Assembly: GCF_007752535.1 (NCBI RefSeq)
Contig: NZ_CP036428.1
Coordinates: forward strand, 1-64,000
Origin: Tautonia plasticadhaerens
GTDB taxonomy: Bacteria > Planctomycetota > Planctomycetia > Isosphaerales > Isosphaeraceae
Reading direction: 5' to 3'
DNA length: 64,000 nucleotides
Under the pieces are notes generated by a model. That model had not been told where the DNA came from. It saw only the letters and a program-made list of their open reading frames with translations, and made no database searches. How positions within the stretch are numbered: position 1 is the first letter of the stretch; each line of letters opens with the position of its first letter. The translations under genes were made by a program, and so were the position numbers. Shown here one piece after another: positions 18,583-28,004 of this stretch.

Positions 18583-19966
18583 CGGCCGTCGCCTCCACCA
18601 GGGTGACGCGGGGACGGACCCGATCGCAATCGACCAGGGACGGCCAGTAGCGGAAGACAGGGTGAACCCTCGGGCGGCCCTCCGAATAGCCGGTGATGCC
18701 CTGCGGCCCGCTCGTGATCAGGGGCATCAGCTCCTTCGAGAACCGCTCGACGGCCTCCCGGGACGGGTCGGCCACGGCGACGCGGAGGACGACCTCCATC
18801 AGCGCGTCCCGATCGACCGACGACGGCACGCCCGGCACCGCATCGCCGGCGCCGAGGCGCTCGACCGTCACCTCGCGCAGCGGGTAGCCCGCCTCGCGGA
18901 CGCGCCACAGGACGATCTCGCCGCATCGGCTCGCCTTCGCGGCGGCATGCCGGCCATAGATCGTCAGCATCCCCTGGGCCCGGTAGCCGTCGCGGTAGGT
19001 TGCGCTCACCTTGTAGGAGGGCGGGGCCGGCCGGCCCTGGGCGCCACGGACGCGGACGCGATCGGAGCCGAGGTCTTCGACAGACAAACCGAGGAACGAG
19101 ACGGTTGCGTCGGGGCTCAGGTAGTTGTCCGGATCGCCGATCTCGTACAGGAGTTGCTCCGTCACGGTCCGTGCGTCGACCCGCCCGCCGGTCCCGGGCG
19201 GCTTGGTGACGACGCACGACCCATCGGCATCCACCTCGACGATCGGGAAGCCGATGTGGGCCGGGTCGGGGATGTCGAGCCAGTCGGTCGCGATGCCGCC
19301 GGTGACCTGCGTGCCGCACTCGATCAGGTGGCCCGCCACCGTCGCGCCGGCGACGCGGTCGAGATCGTTCAGGTCCCAGCCGAAGTGGCGGACGACCGGC
19401 GCGACGGTCAGGCTCGGGTCGGCGACCCGGCCCGTGATGACGATTTGGGCCCCCCGATTCAGGGCCTCGACGATCGGCGCGGCGCCGAGGTAGGCGTTCG
19501 CGGTCACGAGGCGGTCGAGGACCGTCGCGATCGGCTCGCCCGTGTCCAGGTTCCGCAAGGGATCGGCCGCCTCGCCCAGCCCGGCTAGATCCCGGACGGT
19601 CGCGAGCACGTCGTCGCCGTCGACCACGCCGACCGTCATCGGCGGGGCGCCGGCCTGCCGCAGTTCCTCAGCACAGGCGCGGGCACATCCTTCGGGATTG
19701 AGGCCGCCGGCGTTGGTGATCAGTCGGCACGCGCCGCCGTCCCTCCAGTAGGGGGCGAGCGAGCGGACGACCTCGACCACGTCCCGGGCGTAGCCGAGGG
19801 CCGGGTCGCGGTCGCGCTGGAGGGCGAGGATCGAGAGCGAGACCTCGGCCAGGTAGTCGAGCGTCAGGGCGTCCAGCCCCGGCTCTCGGGCGAGCAGCTC
19901 GGCCGCGGCGTCGCCGCGGTCGCCCCAGAAGCCCTGAGCGTTGCCTATCCTCGCCGGCCGGGTCAT
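18569..19966 (-). CDS. acyclic terpene utilization AtuA family protein (DUF1446)
   Basis: The 465-residue protein fits the DUF1446 family: 'IGNAQGFWGDRGDAAAELL' at the N-terminus, 'ITNAGGLNPEGCARACAEEL', 'IVITGRVADPSLTVAP' and 'ECGTQVTGG'. AtuA is part of the citronellol/geraniol and leucine degradation gene set in pseudomonads, where its exact reaction is unknown. It sits between the carboxylase beta gene (16-bp gap) and the split-off AtuA-like domain (14-bp overlap), so this operon is probably devoted to branched or isoprenoid acyl-CoA catabolism. Confidence 0.88.
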   Translation of the reverse strand: MTRPARIGNAQGFWGDRGDAAAELLAREPGLDALTLDYLAEVSLSILALQRDRDPALGYARDVVEVVRSLAPYWRDGGACRLITNAGGLNPEGCARACAEELRQAGAPPMTVGVVDGDDVLATVRDLAGLGEAADPLRNLDTGEPIATVLDRLVTANAYLGAAPIVEALNRGAQIVITGRVADPSLTVAPVVRHFGWDLNDLDRVAGATVAGHLIECGTQVTGGIATDWLDIPDPAHIGFPIVEVDADGSCVVTKPPGTGGRVDARTVTEQLLYEIGDPDNYLSPDATVSFLGLSVEDLGSDRVRVRGAQGRPAPPSYKVSATYRDGYRAQGMLTIYGRHAAAKASRCGEIVLWRVREAGYPLREVTVERLGAGDAVPGVPSSVDRDALMEVVLRVAVADPSREAVERFSKELMPLITSGPQGITGYSEGRPRVHPVFRYWPSLVDCDRVRPRVTLVEATADATE

Positions 19967-19982
19967 CGTCGCGTCCTCGTGC

Positions 19983-21584
19983 CTACACCTGGAGGACCCC
20001 CGTGCGGAAGGGGGGCGACTCGCGATCGTCGGGAATCAGCCGGAGGGCCTCGGCGAGCCATCGCCGCGTCTCGTGCGGGGCGATGATCGCGTCGACCCAC
20101 CCGCGGGCCGCCCCGAAGCGGATGTCGCTCTGCTCCTGGTACTGCGACCGGATCGCCTCGCGGAGCCGACCGACCTCGTCCTCGGCCAGCGGCCGGCCCT
20201 CGCGCTCGGCGACGCGGAGGCGGAGGCTGAGCAGCGTCTCGGCGGCCTGGTGCGGGCCCATCACGGCGTACTGGGCGTTCGGCCAGGCCAGGATCAGCCA
20301 GGGGTCATACGCCTTGCCGCAGAGCGCATAGTTGCCGGCGCCGAACGACCCGCCCACGATCACCGTCAGCTTGGGGACCACCGAGTTGCTCACCACGTTC
20401 ACCAGCTTCGCCCCGGCCCGGATGATCCCCGACCGCTCGGCCTCCTTGCCGACCATGAAGCCCTGGACGTCCTGGAAGAAGACGATCGGCAGGCCGTCCT
20501 GGTTGCAGTCCATCACGAACCGCGCCGCCTTCTCCACGCTGTCGGGGTACAGGACGCCGCCGATCTGCACCTCGCCGCGGCCCGACGTGCAGCGCCGGCG
20601 CTGGTTGGCGACGATCCCGACCGGTCGGCCGCCGATCCGGGCGTACATCGTCACGAGCGTCGGGCCGTAGTCCGCCTTGTACTCTTGGCCCGAGTCGCGG
20701 TCGATGACACAGGCCAGCAGATCGCGCGCGTCGTAGCCCCCCCTGGGGTCGTCGGGGACGAGGTCGTACAGCGATTCAGGATCCCGCGCCGGGCCGACAT
20801 CTTCCGCCCCGTCGGCCGGGCCGCCGCGACGGGCCTCCGGCCGGAGGGCGAGGAGCGACCGGATCCGGGCCAGGCAGCTCGGGTCGTCGGGCTCCTTGAA
20901 ATCGACCGTGCCGCTGACTCCCGCGTGCATGGCGGCGCCACCCAGCTCCTCCGGGTCGACCTCCTGGCCGATGGCTGCCTTCACCAGCGCCGGCGCGGCC
21001 AGGTAGAGCTGGCTCCCCTCGGTCATCAGCACCGTGTCGCAGAGCACCGTAAGATAAGCCCCCCCGGCGACGCAGCTCCCCATGACCGCCGCCACTTGCG
21101 GGATGCCGAGCGCCGAGAGCACGGCGTTGTTGCGGAAGATCCGCCCGAAGTCGTCTTCGTCCGGGAAGATCTCGTCCTGCATCGGCAGGAAAACGCCGGC
21201 CGAGTCGACGAGGTAGACCAGCGGCAGGCGGAACCGCTCGGCGACGCGCTGGGCCCGCAGCACCTTCTTCACCGACATCGGGAACATCGCTCCGGCCTTC
21301 ACGGTGGCGTCGTTGGCCACCGCCAGGCACGCCCGCCCGGCCACCCGGCCGATGCCTACCACCACGCCGGCGGCGGGGATTACTCCCCACTCGGCATACA
21401 TCCGATGAGCGGCCCAGAGGCCCAGCTCGAAGAAGATGCCGTCGTCGAACAGGGCCGCCAGGCGCTCCCGGGCCGTCATCCGGCCGAGCCGCCGCTGACG
21501 CGCGACCCCGTCGGGGCCGCCTCCCTGCCGGATCTGGTCCGCTTCCGCCTCTAGGGCTCGGGTTCGTTCCTTGAGATTTGTCAC
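19983..21584 (-). CDS. acyl-CoA carboxylase beta subunit (methylcrotonyl/geranyl-CoA type)
   Basis: Carboxyltransferase subunit that moves CO2 from biotin to an acyl-CoA. The family features are 'VYLVDSAGVFLPMQDEIFPD', 'GSCVAGGAYL', and 'GGSFGAGNYALCGKAYDP' in the C-terminal half; these resemble 3-methylcrotonyl- and geranyl-CoA carboxylase more than propionyl-CoA carboxylase. Length 533 residues is normal, with a small insert after 'LLALRPEARRGGPA'. It is the first gene of the operon. The biotin-carrying alpha subunit needed for activity is not in the window, so it must be supplied from elsewhere in the genome or this enzyme is incomplete. Confidence 0.9.
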   Translation of the reverse strand: MTNLKERTRALEAEADQIRQGGGPDGVARQRRLGRMTARERLAALFDDGIFFELGLWAAHRMYAEWGVIPAAGVVVGIGRVAGRACLAVANDATVKAGAMFPMSVKKVLRAQRVAERFRLPLVYLVDSAGVFLPMQDEIFPDEDDFGRIFRNNAVLSALGIPQVAAVMGSCVAGGAYLTVLCDTVLMTEGSQLYLAAPALVKAAIGQEVDPEELGGAAMHAGVSGTVDFKEPDDPSCLARIRSLLALRPEARRGGPADGAEDVGPARDPESLYDLVPDDPRGGYDARDLLACVIDRDSGQEYKADYGPTLVTMYARIGGRPVGIVANQRRRCTSGRGEVQIGGVLYPDSVEKAARFVMDCNQDGLPIVFFQDVQGFMVGKEAERSGIIRAGAKLVNVVSNSVVPKLTVIVGGSFGAGNYALCGKAYDPWLILAWPNAQYAVMGPHQAAETLLSLRLRVAEREGRPLAEDEVGRLREAIRSQYQEQSDIRFGAARGWVDAIIAPHETRRWLAEALRLIPDDRESPPFRTGVLQV

Positions 21585-22386
21585 CGGATTGACGCCGATC
21601 GATCGTGAGGATGTGGCGACGCAGGGGATGTGGGTCCGCCCTGAGCCGACGACTATTGTATGCTTTACGTCCGGCCGCCTGCCAGCGACGCGGCCCGACG
21701 CCCTTGCCGGTGCGATCGGGTCGACCCCTCAGGGCCGGCGCGCCTAATTTCCTGCATTTCCGCACAATACTTGTTGTAGGTCACCCGGCAGGCGGTGACG
21801 CCGCGTTGAGTCAGCGTAGCGGCGGGGCTGCCCGTATCCCGATCGGGATTGGACTTCAAGCAGTCGAGCCTTGGCCCTACCACGCGGGCCTCGCGGGGCG
21901 TTCGGCTCGCTGACGTCGCCTGCCCCCGCTTCTCCGGCATGTTGTGGTCCCCCGTGCCTTTCGGCCGTGGGTAAGCCGGATGGCCCAGGTTCGTCACCCG
22001 AGAACCTCCTCTCTGACAGAGGGATACGAGAACCAGTCGCTCAGCACACTCATTGTGGGCAGGATGCGCACCGCCGGGCCGGTGGGGACGCGCGGCCATC
22101 GGGTCCCGGTGGGGCTCGGCTCTCCGAGGAGCTATCCTGGTCTGCGGGGAGCAGCGGAGCCGGCTCCGGTCCGGGTCGGGCCGGCCGCTCGGCATGGGGC
22201 CTCCCGCACGACCCGCCCGACGGGCTCGCGGGGGGATGATGGGCCCCGGGGGCCATTGGCCTGGACCCGGCCCCGATGCGGACGATGCCGGCACGGCCCT
22301 CGCCCCGGCCCTCCTCTCCACGCCCGACGGCCGGGACGAGTCCGGCGTGGGCCACGTCCGCCCCGCCGCCATCGGGGCCGGATCGC
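21585..22386. other. intergenic region holding a ~170-bp dispersed repeat
   Basis: About 800 bp between the carboxylase gene start and the 3' end of the TPR operon. Part of it (21750-22020) gives a long minus-strand reading ('ACRVTYNKYCAEMQEIRRAG') that was not recognised and may be remnant coding sequence. The stretch 22061-22230 is one copy of a repeat listed separately. The promoter of the carboxylase operon should lie near 21590-21680; no clear hexamers were seen. Confidence 0.4.
22061..22230 (+). repeat. ~170-bp dispersed repeat, copy 1
   Basis: Shares an extended imperfect match with 36590-36760 in the same orientation. The best-conserved blocks are GGCAGGATGCGCACCGCCGG at the left, GAGCTATCCTGGTCTGCGGGG-like sequence in the middle (AGCTATCCTGGTCTGCGGGG) and GCGGAGCCGGCTCCGGTCCG. 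Both copies sit upstream of or between genes, not in them. It could be a small non-autonomous element, a structured RNA, or residue of a gene read on the minus strand. Confidence 0.6.
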
Positions 22387-23736
22387 TCACGGGCCGGGGG
22401 GCGGCATCGCCTCCGTGGCGAAGGAGCGCAGGGCCCGGGCCTCCCGCCCCAGACCGAGGGCGTCGCAGAGCGACGCCAGCCTCTCGGTCTCGCCCGCGTC
22501 ATCCTGCGGGACGCCGCTGCCCGGCGGTACGACCCGGCTGTAGGCCTGGAGTGCGTCGTGGAAGCCGTCTCGGGCGTCGAGCACGGCCCTCCTCCGGGCC
22601 ATCAGGAGATCGGCCTCCTCACGCCGACCCGCCCGCCGCTCCGCCAGCGCGAGCCGGTAGAGGAGCTGCTCGTCGGAGGGGCGCAGCGCGACGGCGCGCC
22701 GGAACGCGTCGGCGGCCGCCCCGACCTCGCCCGAGGCCAGGAGGGCCAGGCCGCGATGGGACCAGATCCGGCCGTCCCCGACGGCCCCGCCCGGCAGCTC
22801 GGCGAGGGCCGCGACCAGGCCCGCCCGATCGCCTCGGTCGCGGTGGATCTCCAGGAGGTCGCACCGGGGCCGGAGGTCGTCCGGCCGCGCCTCGATGCAG
22901 GCCAGCGTCCCCCGGGTCGCCTCGCCCCGGCGGCCCAGCTCCCAGTCCGCACGGGCCAGCCCGAGGCGCGATTCCCAGTCGTCCGGGTCGGCCGCGACAA
23001 ACCGTCGCAGGCGAGCGACCCGAGTCTCGGCCGAGATGCGCTCGACCTCGACCCGCAGCCTCATGATCAGGACATTCGGGCGGTCGGCCGGCCCGACCGC
23101 CTCGTACAGCCCCCAGAGCACCGCGTTGGCCTCGTCCCAGCGCCCCTGCGTGGCGTAGAGCTCGACCAGCCGCTCGGCCGCCGCCCGATGGTAGGCCATC
23201 GGCGTCGGGTGGAGCGGGTCGGCCGCGATGCAGGCCCTCCAGGCGGCCTCGGCGTCCCGGGCGCGGTCGACCCTCAGGTACGACTCGCCCTCGAGGAACA
23301 ACGCCTCACGCTTCGTCGGCCACCAATCGGGGACGCGGTGTAGTTGCCCGGCCGCGCCGGGCAAGTCCCCCCGGGCCGCCATCGACCTCGCCAGCAGCAT
23401 CCGGGCCCGGCCGTCCCGGGGGGATCGTCGGAGATGCGCCAGGAGCGTGCCCTCGGCCCGCCGATGGTCCCCCCTCGCCATCATGCGACCGATGACGCCC
23501 GGGCCGGGCAACGGCCGGGCGTCCCGGGCAAACCACCAGAGATTGAAGCTGATCAGGCAGAGGGCGACGGCGCGAAACCCCAGGCGGGTGGCCCGCTCCC
23601 CGATCCGATGGCGTGCCGGCCGGGGCGTAGGGCCTCCCCCTTGCGTCCGGGTAGCCGCCGGCGCCGGGTCGGAGCCGGCGGCACACCAGGGGGGAACGAT
23701 CGACGGCTCTCGACGTCCGCGCTCGTTCATCTTCAT
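22387..23736 (-). CDS. TPR-repeat membrane-anchored protein (second of a pair)
   Basis: A 449-residue protein with one membrane helix at residues about 52-70 ('AVALCLISFNLWWFA') and then tetratricopeptide-like helical repeats to the end ('GLALLASGEVGAAADAFRRA', 'YRLALAERRAGRREEADLLM'). Such proteins are protein-protein scaffolds; the partner is unknown. The ATG at 23736 overlaps the stop of the upstream TPR gene by 4 bp (ATGA), implying coupled translation. Last gene of a minus-strand run: lipoprotein, DUF1559, TPR, TPR. Confidence 0.75.
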   Translation of the reverse strand: MKMNERGRREPSIVPPWCAAGSDPAPAATRTQGGGPTPRPARHRIGERATRLGFRAVALCLISFNLWWFARDARPLPGPGVIGRMMARGDHRRAEGTLLAHLRRSPRDGRARMLLARSMAARGDLPGAAGQLHRVPDWWPTKREALFLEGESYLRVDRARDAEAAWRACIAADPLHPTPMAYHRAAAERLVELYATQGRWDEANAVLWGLYEAVGPADRPNVLIMRLRVEVERISAETRVARLRRFVAADPDDWESRLGLARADWELGRRGEATRGTLACIEARPDDLRPRCDLLEIHRDRGDRAGLVAALAELPGGAVGDGRIWSHRGLALLASGEVGAAADAFRRAVALRPSDEQLLYRLALAERRAGRREEADLLMARRRAVLDARDGFHDALQAYSRVVPPGSGVPQDDAGETERLASLCDALGLGREARALRSFATEAMPPPGP

Positions 23737-24920
23737 GGCCCCGGGGACGCCGTCGCCGCGGGGGGCTGGAGCGGCGGCATGTCCTCGGGTGCCTCCCCGG
23801 GGGAGGGCCCGCGTCGGATCCGGTCGGCGATCGCCTGGTAGCGTTCGGCCCGATCGACCTGCCCGAGGCGTCGATGGGCCTGGGCGAGGTGGTGGGCGGC
23901 GGCGAGCGACCCGGGGGCCAGCGCCGCCGCCCGCTCCAGGGGGGCGATCGCCTCCCCCGGGCGGCCCCGGACGAGGGCCAGGCGGCCGAGGTCGACCCAG
24001 GCGTCGGCCAGGCCGGGGTCGCCCAGGGTCGCGGCCTCCCAGCGCCGGCCGGCCTCGTCGAGCGCCCCGTCCTGGAAGCAGGCCCGGCCCAGGAGCCATT
24101 GGAGGGCCGGGCCGCGGTCGGATGAGGGGGCGGCCTCCAGCATCATCCTCGCCTCCGAGGCCCTCCCGGTCGCCAGGAGGTCCTCGGTCAGCTGGGCCCA
24201 GAAGACACGCCGGAATGCGGGGTCGGCCGGCAGCCGGCGGAGCCCCGGGTCGACCTCCAGCACGCGGCGATAGGCCGCAATCGCGGCCGATCGCCGCCGG
24301 CGATGGTGCTCGATGGCCCCGATCATCGCCAGGCCGTCGACCTCGCCGGCCGGCGTCCGGGCGAGGCGATCGGCCACCGCCCGGGCCTCGTCCCAGCGCA
24401 TCATGGTGATCAGCTCGGCGCCAAGTCGGCGGAGGGCGGTCGGGTCGTCCGGCCACCGGCGGAGGATCGCCTGGTAGGTGGCCTCGGCCCGGAGCCGATG
24501 GTTCCCCCGGACCAGCCCGAAAGCCCGGACGTGTAGGTCGTCGAGGTCGAGCGCGCCGGCGCGGCGGTAGTACGGCTCGGCGAGCACGGCGAAGTCGAGC
24601 CGGCTGAGGCAGAGTGCGGCGACCCGGGCCGCCCGTCGACTCCAGGGGCGGCGATCGAGGTGGTCCAGCGCCCGCTGGAGTGCGGTCACGTCATCCCCCC
24701 GCCGGTCGGCCCCCTCGGCCTCGCCCAGGGCGGCGGAGCGGGTGACATTCCAGGCCGTCACGGCCAGCAGCGCCGACAGCAGGGCGATCCGGCCCGCCGC
24801 GGTCGAGGCCCACCACCCCCCCGGGGAGCCCGGAGGACCGGCGGCGGCCCTCCCGGGCTGCCGGGCTTCGACATCGGTCGGGGCGGTGTTCATCGGCGGT
24901 GGCTCGCGTCGATCGATCAT
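23733..24920 (-). CDS. TPR-repeat membrane-anchored protein (first of a pair)
   Basis: About 395 residues: a basic/Pro-rich N-terminus, a membrane helix ('IALLSALLAVTAWNVT', residues about 46-61) and many tetratricopeptide repeats ('LEVDPGLRRLPADPAFRRVF', 'DAWVDLGRLALVRGRPGEAI'). Its architecture is the same as the following gene, so the pair probably arose by duplication. The ATG at 24920 was taken as start; GTG 24926 or ATG 24893 are possible. It begins about 40 bp after the DUF1559 stop and is probably cotranscribed with it. Confidence 0.75.
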   Translation of the reverse strand: MIDRREPPPMNTAPTDVEARQPGRAAAGPPGSPGGWWASTAAGRIALLSALLAVTAWNVTRSAALGEAEGADRRGDDVTALQRALDHLDRRPWSRRAARVAALCLSRLDFAVLAEPYYRRAGALDLDDLHVRAFGLVRGNHRLRAEATYQAILRRWPDDPTALRRLGAELITMMRWDEARAVADRLARTPAGEVDGLAMIGAIEHHRRRRSAAIAAYRRVLEVDPGLRRLPADPAFRRVFWAQLTEDLLATGRASEARMMLEAAPSSDRGPALQWLLGRACFQDGALDEAGRRWEAATLGDPGLADAWVDLGRLALVRGRPGEAIAPLERAAALAPGSLAAAHHLAQAHRRLGQVDRAERYQAIADRIRRGPSPGEAPEDMPPLQPPAATASPGP

Positions 24921-24962
24921 GCCCACCCGGCCCGAGGTGCGTCGGCCGGGCGGGTCGGCCGA

Positions 24963-26078
24963 TCAGTAAGCGTCGGCGCTGACGACCTCGCCACCCCGGT
25001 GGGTCGCGATCGCGTAGTAGGGGACGTGGTCGACGGTGTCCTTGACGAATCGCACCGAGCCGTCGGCGAAGAGGATGTTGACGCCGCCCGGGTGGTAGGA
25101 GCTGGCGTTGACCATGGTGATCGAGCCGCGCACGTCCTGGTGCGTGTCGTTGGCGTAGTCGCAGGCCTTCTTGTTGGGCGTGACGGTGTGCGAGTAGATG
25201 CTCGTGCCGCCGTAGAGCCACCACGACCCCTTCTCGGCCCACTGCTCCACCGTCGAGGCCTGGCAGAGCAGGGCGTTGGCCCGGTCGCCGACGACGGGCC
25301 CGAGCTCCTCGTTGGACCACGACTCGGGGCCGACGTAGACCATCCCCAGGCCCGGGTCGCCCCCGGCCTGGCCCGGCCCCTTGACCCACTCGCTGAAGAT
25401 CGCCGTGCCGCTCATGCCGTCGGTGAAGCTCGCCGTGGTGATCACGCGGTTGCAGTCCGAATCCCAGTCGCTGGCGACGTAGTAGGGCCCGTTGGACTTC
25501 CAGCCGTTGATGTTCCGGTTCAGGCCCACGTTGTAGGGGTAGTTGAACGAGCCGACCGGCCGGGCGGTGCCGCCGACGTTGAGCTGGCCGAAGGTCCCGG
25601 GGTTGGGATCGGACGGGCAGAGGAAGACGGAGACCTGGGTCGTGATCGCCGTCATCTGGATCGGGGCCACGGGGCCGCCGTTCGCCCCGAGGTCGTACGT
25701 CGGGTCGTTGTCCCAGCCGCCGTACCGCGCCGGCACGAGGAGGTTGACCGAGTTGTAGACCGTCTGGAGCTCCAGGTACGGCAGCAGCCGGGCCAGGGGC
25801 GAGTAGTTCTGATACGGGTCGGTGAGGAAGTTCCCCAGCTCGAAGTCCCCGACGGCGTTAGGGCGCACGTCCGTGGTGATCGGCGGGACGGCCCCGTTCG
25901 CGTCGATGTAGTTGTGCAGGGCCAGGCCGATCTGCTTGAGGTTGTTCGTGCACTGCATCCGCCGGGCGGCCTCGCGGGCCGACTGGACGGCCGGCAGCAA
26001 GAGGGCGATCAGCACGCCGATGATGGCGATGACCACCAGCAGCTCGATCAGCGTGAAGGCGCGATGGGCTCGACGCAT
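24963..26078 (-). CDS. DUF1559 domain protein with type IV pilin-like N-terminus
   Basis: Typical planctomycete DUF1559 (SBP_bac_10-like) protein of 371 residues. It has a prepilin signal ('[20 protein letters not shown]', cleavage expected before Phe8 or at the equivalent site), the pilin helix, then '[20 protein letters not shown]'. The C-terminal hallmark '[12 protein letters not shown]' is present. These proteins are thought to be exported through a type II secretion/pilus-like system and are hugely expanded in planctomycetes; individual functions are unknown. It lies in an operon-like run with two TPR proteins and a lipoprotein. Confidence 0.93.
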   Translation of the reverse strand: MRRAHRAFTLIELLVVIAIIGVLIALLLPAVQSAREAARRMQCTNNLKQIGLALHNYIDANGAVPPITTDVRPNAVGDFELGNFLTDPYQNYSPLARLLPYLELQTVYNSVNLLVPARYGGWDNDPTYDLGANGGPVAPIQMTAITTQVSVFLCPSDPNPGTFGQLNVGGTARPVGSFNYPYNVGLNRNINGWKSNGPYYVASDWDSDCNRVITTASFTDGMSGTAIFSEWVKGPGQAGGDPGLGMVYVGPESWSNEELGPVVGDRANALLCQASTVEQWAEKGSWWLYGGTSIYSHTVTPNKKACDYANDTHQDVRGSITMVNASSYHPGGVNILFADGSVRFVKDTVDHVPYYAIATHRGGEVVSADAY

Positions 26079-26208
26079 GCGAAGTCCCTCCCCGATGATG
26101 ATCGTCTCCCGACCGACCTCCCCGGCCGGTGGCGTCCCGACGCGTCCCGCCCGGTCGCGGGCACGACCTCCGTGGCGGCGGCCGGCCCCCCGGTGCGGCC
26201 TGGCCGCG

Positions 26209-26448
26209 TCATTGCTGGCCCCGGTAGGATTCCCTCCCCCCCTGCGACATGCCCTTCATCCGCTCGACCATATGCTGATGATGGGCGTCCGGGGTCTCGG
26301 CGTACGGGGCGACGGTCGACGTGGGCGTCGACTCGACGACGTTGCGCTCGTTGACCGCGCCCGGCGGCGCGCAGCCGGCCGCGAGCGTCGCGGCGGAGAC
26401 CGCCAGGATCCGGGCGCCGCGGGACGCCCCCGGGAGGATGGACCTCAT
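26209..26448 (-). CDS. small lipoprotein
   Basis: 79-residue protein with a lipoprotein signal: basic start ([13 protein letters not shown]), hydrophobic stretch and the lipobox 'ATLAAGC' with Cys about residue 26. The mature part is short and polar, ending '[13 protein letters not shown]'. Similar small lipoproteins are often encoded immediately upstream of DUF1559 genes in planctomycetes, which supports it as a real gene. The ATG at 26448 has a GGAGGG about 10 bases upstream. Confidence 0.65.
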   Translation of the reverse strand: MRSILPGASRGARILAVSAATLAAGCAPPGAVNERNVVESTPTSTVAPYAETPDAHHQHMVERMKGMSQGGRESYRGQQ

Positions 26449-27127
26449 GCCGACGACCCTCCGCCGAGCGACAGGGACGACGGGCTCGCCTTCGCCCGGC
26501 CCTCGGCCCACACGCGACGGGGGGAGGGCGTTGGACCAGCACGCCGGCCGGAGTGGGCCCGGGGCCCCGGGTCCGGGGCCGTTGGCCGGGCAACTCGCGG
26601 AATCTGGCCGGCCGGAGACGTCGAGGGGAGGGGGGCGACGCGATGGCGAGATCGGCGGCCCCTCGGGGCGTCGATGTGTCAATCGCCGGCGGGCCCGGCC
26701 CACCCCCGGATCGGGACGCACGACACCCGATCAGAAGCGACCATAGCCCGGCGCCGGCACCAAAGGCAAGCCCCTCCCGCCGGCGATCCTCCCCGATCGC
26801 CGTGGGCCGGCCCGCGCGAACTGCCGCCCCGCCCGACGGCCGGCCGCCGGACGAGGGCGGGCCTCGTGCCCGGGACGTCGGTCGCGCCGGCGGGAGGCCG
26901 ATCGTCCCGCCGACCCGCCCCTTGCGGGGGGCCGCACTCGCGGCATCCCGGCCACTCCGCCACGAGGCCACGCCCCCGGCCCGCGGGTCCGCATCAGCTC
27001 GACGTGCGCCACGACAATCGTGAAGTCATCGCGGAGCCGGGCAGCAGGATACTCGGGAGGAGACACCTAAGGTCTTTCGCCGGGATGAACCGTCCGATAC
27101 GCAGCTTGGCTCGGCAGGATGGCCTGC
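26449..27127. other. intergenic region, nothing recognised
   Basis: About 680 bp of very G+C-rich sequence between the lipoprotein gene and a transposase fragment. Both strands have long open frames, as is normal at this composition, but none gives a recognisable protein. The promoter of the lipoprotein-DUF1559-TPR run is presumably at its left end. Confidence 0.4.
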
Positions 27128-27379
27128 ATGTCGAACCCCACCGTGCAGGCCATCAAGTCGAAGTACGCCGGCCCCGAGCCTTTCCTCGATGGGCGGGCAC
27201 GTCGCCTCTGGGCCGCCGCCGAGGCCCGGGCGATCGGCAGGGGTGGGATCACCCGGGTCGCCGAGGCGACCGTCCCGTCTCGGGTCGCCATCCGGGCGGG
27301 CCGGACCGAACTCGACCTCCCGGCCACTCACTCGACCCGCATCGAGGGCGGCCGGGCCCGGGCCGGGCCGAAGGACTGA
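27128..27379 (+). pseudogene. N-terminal fragment of an ISAzo13-family transposase
   Basis: Begins MSNPTVQAIKSKYAG and continues 'RRLWAAAEARAIGRGGITRV', the characteristic start of ISAzo13-type transposases ('DERARRLWAAAEARALGRGG' type), followed by a helix-turn-helix region. The reading ends after about 83 residues at 27379, whereas full proteins are about 400 residues; no catalytic domain follows. It is a remnant left by deletion. The match rests on family recall. Confidence 0.65.
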
Positions 27380-27512
27380 TCGGCTAAATTACCGCGTGCC
27401 GGCACATCAGATCCAACTTCGGCCGCCCCACGCCCAGGTGCGCGAATCAGGGCAGGAAGCGAACCGCGTCTCGACGGACCGATCCGGGGCCACCACGGCT
27501 CCGGCGATCGCT

Positions 27513-28004
27513 TCAAAGCGGGTCGGACACCCAGACCAGGCGGCCCCCGTGCGGGCCCCCTCGTTGCGCTTCGTAGAACGGCCGGTCCGCCGTCACCAGC
27601 CGGCAGTCCAACGCCACCGCCAGCGCCAGGTAGCAGCAGTCGTACACCGTCGACCGGCCCGGGCCGGTCGCCAGCTCGTAGGCCGACCCCAGCAGCGGGC
27701 CCAACCGGTGCGCCGCCAGCGGCACCTCACTCAGCAGGCCCAGGATCTCCCGCCCTTCCTCCACCGTCAGCTCCGCCGGCCTCAGCACCCGGGCCTTCTT
27801 CCAGATGATGTTGCCGACCTCGGCGAAGAACAGCTCCGGCACGTGCAGGGCGTAGGCCGGGTCGAGCAGCCGCTTGGCCTCGGCCTCGTACGGCTCGGGC
27901 ACGTACCACTTCAGCGCCACCACGGCGTCGACGACCAGGTCGGTCGGCGTCGGGGGCGGGCCGCCGGGCTCCTCGACCTCCTCCGGCTCCCCGGCGTCGC
28001 TCAT
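27513..28004 (-). CDS. vapC: PIN-domain toxin, VapC-like
   Basis: Probable Mg-dependent ribonuclease toxin. The 163-residue protein has PIN acidic positions in 'VVDAVVALKWYVPEP' (first Asp, about residue 26), 'VPELFFAEVGNIIWKKA', 'TVYDCCYLALAVAL' and 'LVTADRPFYEA'. The N-terminus has about 22 extra Pro/Glu-rich residues. Its start overlaps the antitoxin stop by 4 bp (28001-28004), the standard antitoxin-first arrangement. On a plasmid it would act as an addiction or stabilisation module. Confidence 0.88.
   Translation of the reverse strand: MSDAGEPEEVEEPGGPPPTPTDLVVDAVVALKWYVPEPYEAEAKRLLDPAYALHVPELFFAEVGNIIWKKARVLRPAELTVEEGREILGLLSEVPLAAHRLGPLLGSAYELATGPGRSTVYDCCYLALAVALDCRLVTADRPFYEAQRGGPHGGRLVWVSDPL

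Noticed and set aside
24660-26354. 560-codon open frame opposite the TPR and DUF1559 genes.
   Set aside because: High-G+C shadow frame; the opposite strand carries a clear DUF1559 family protein with a pilin signal.
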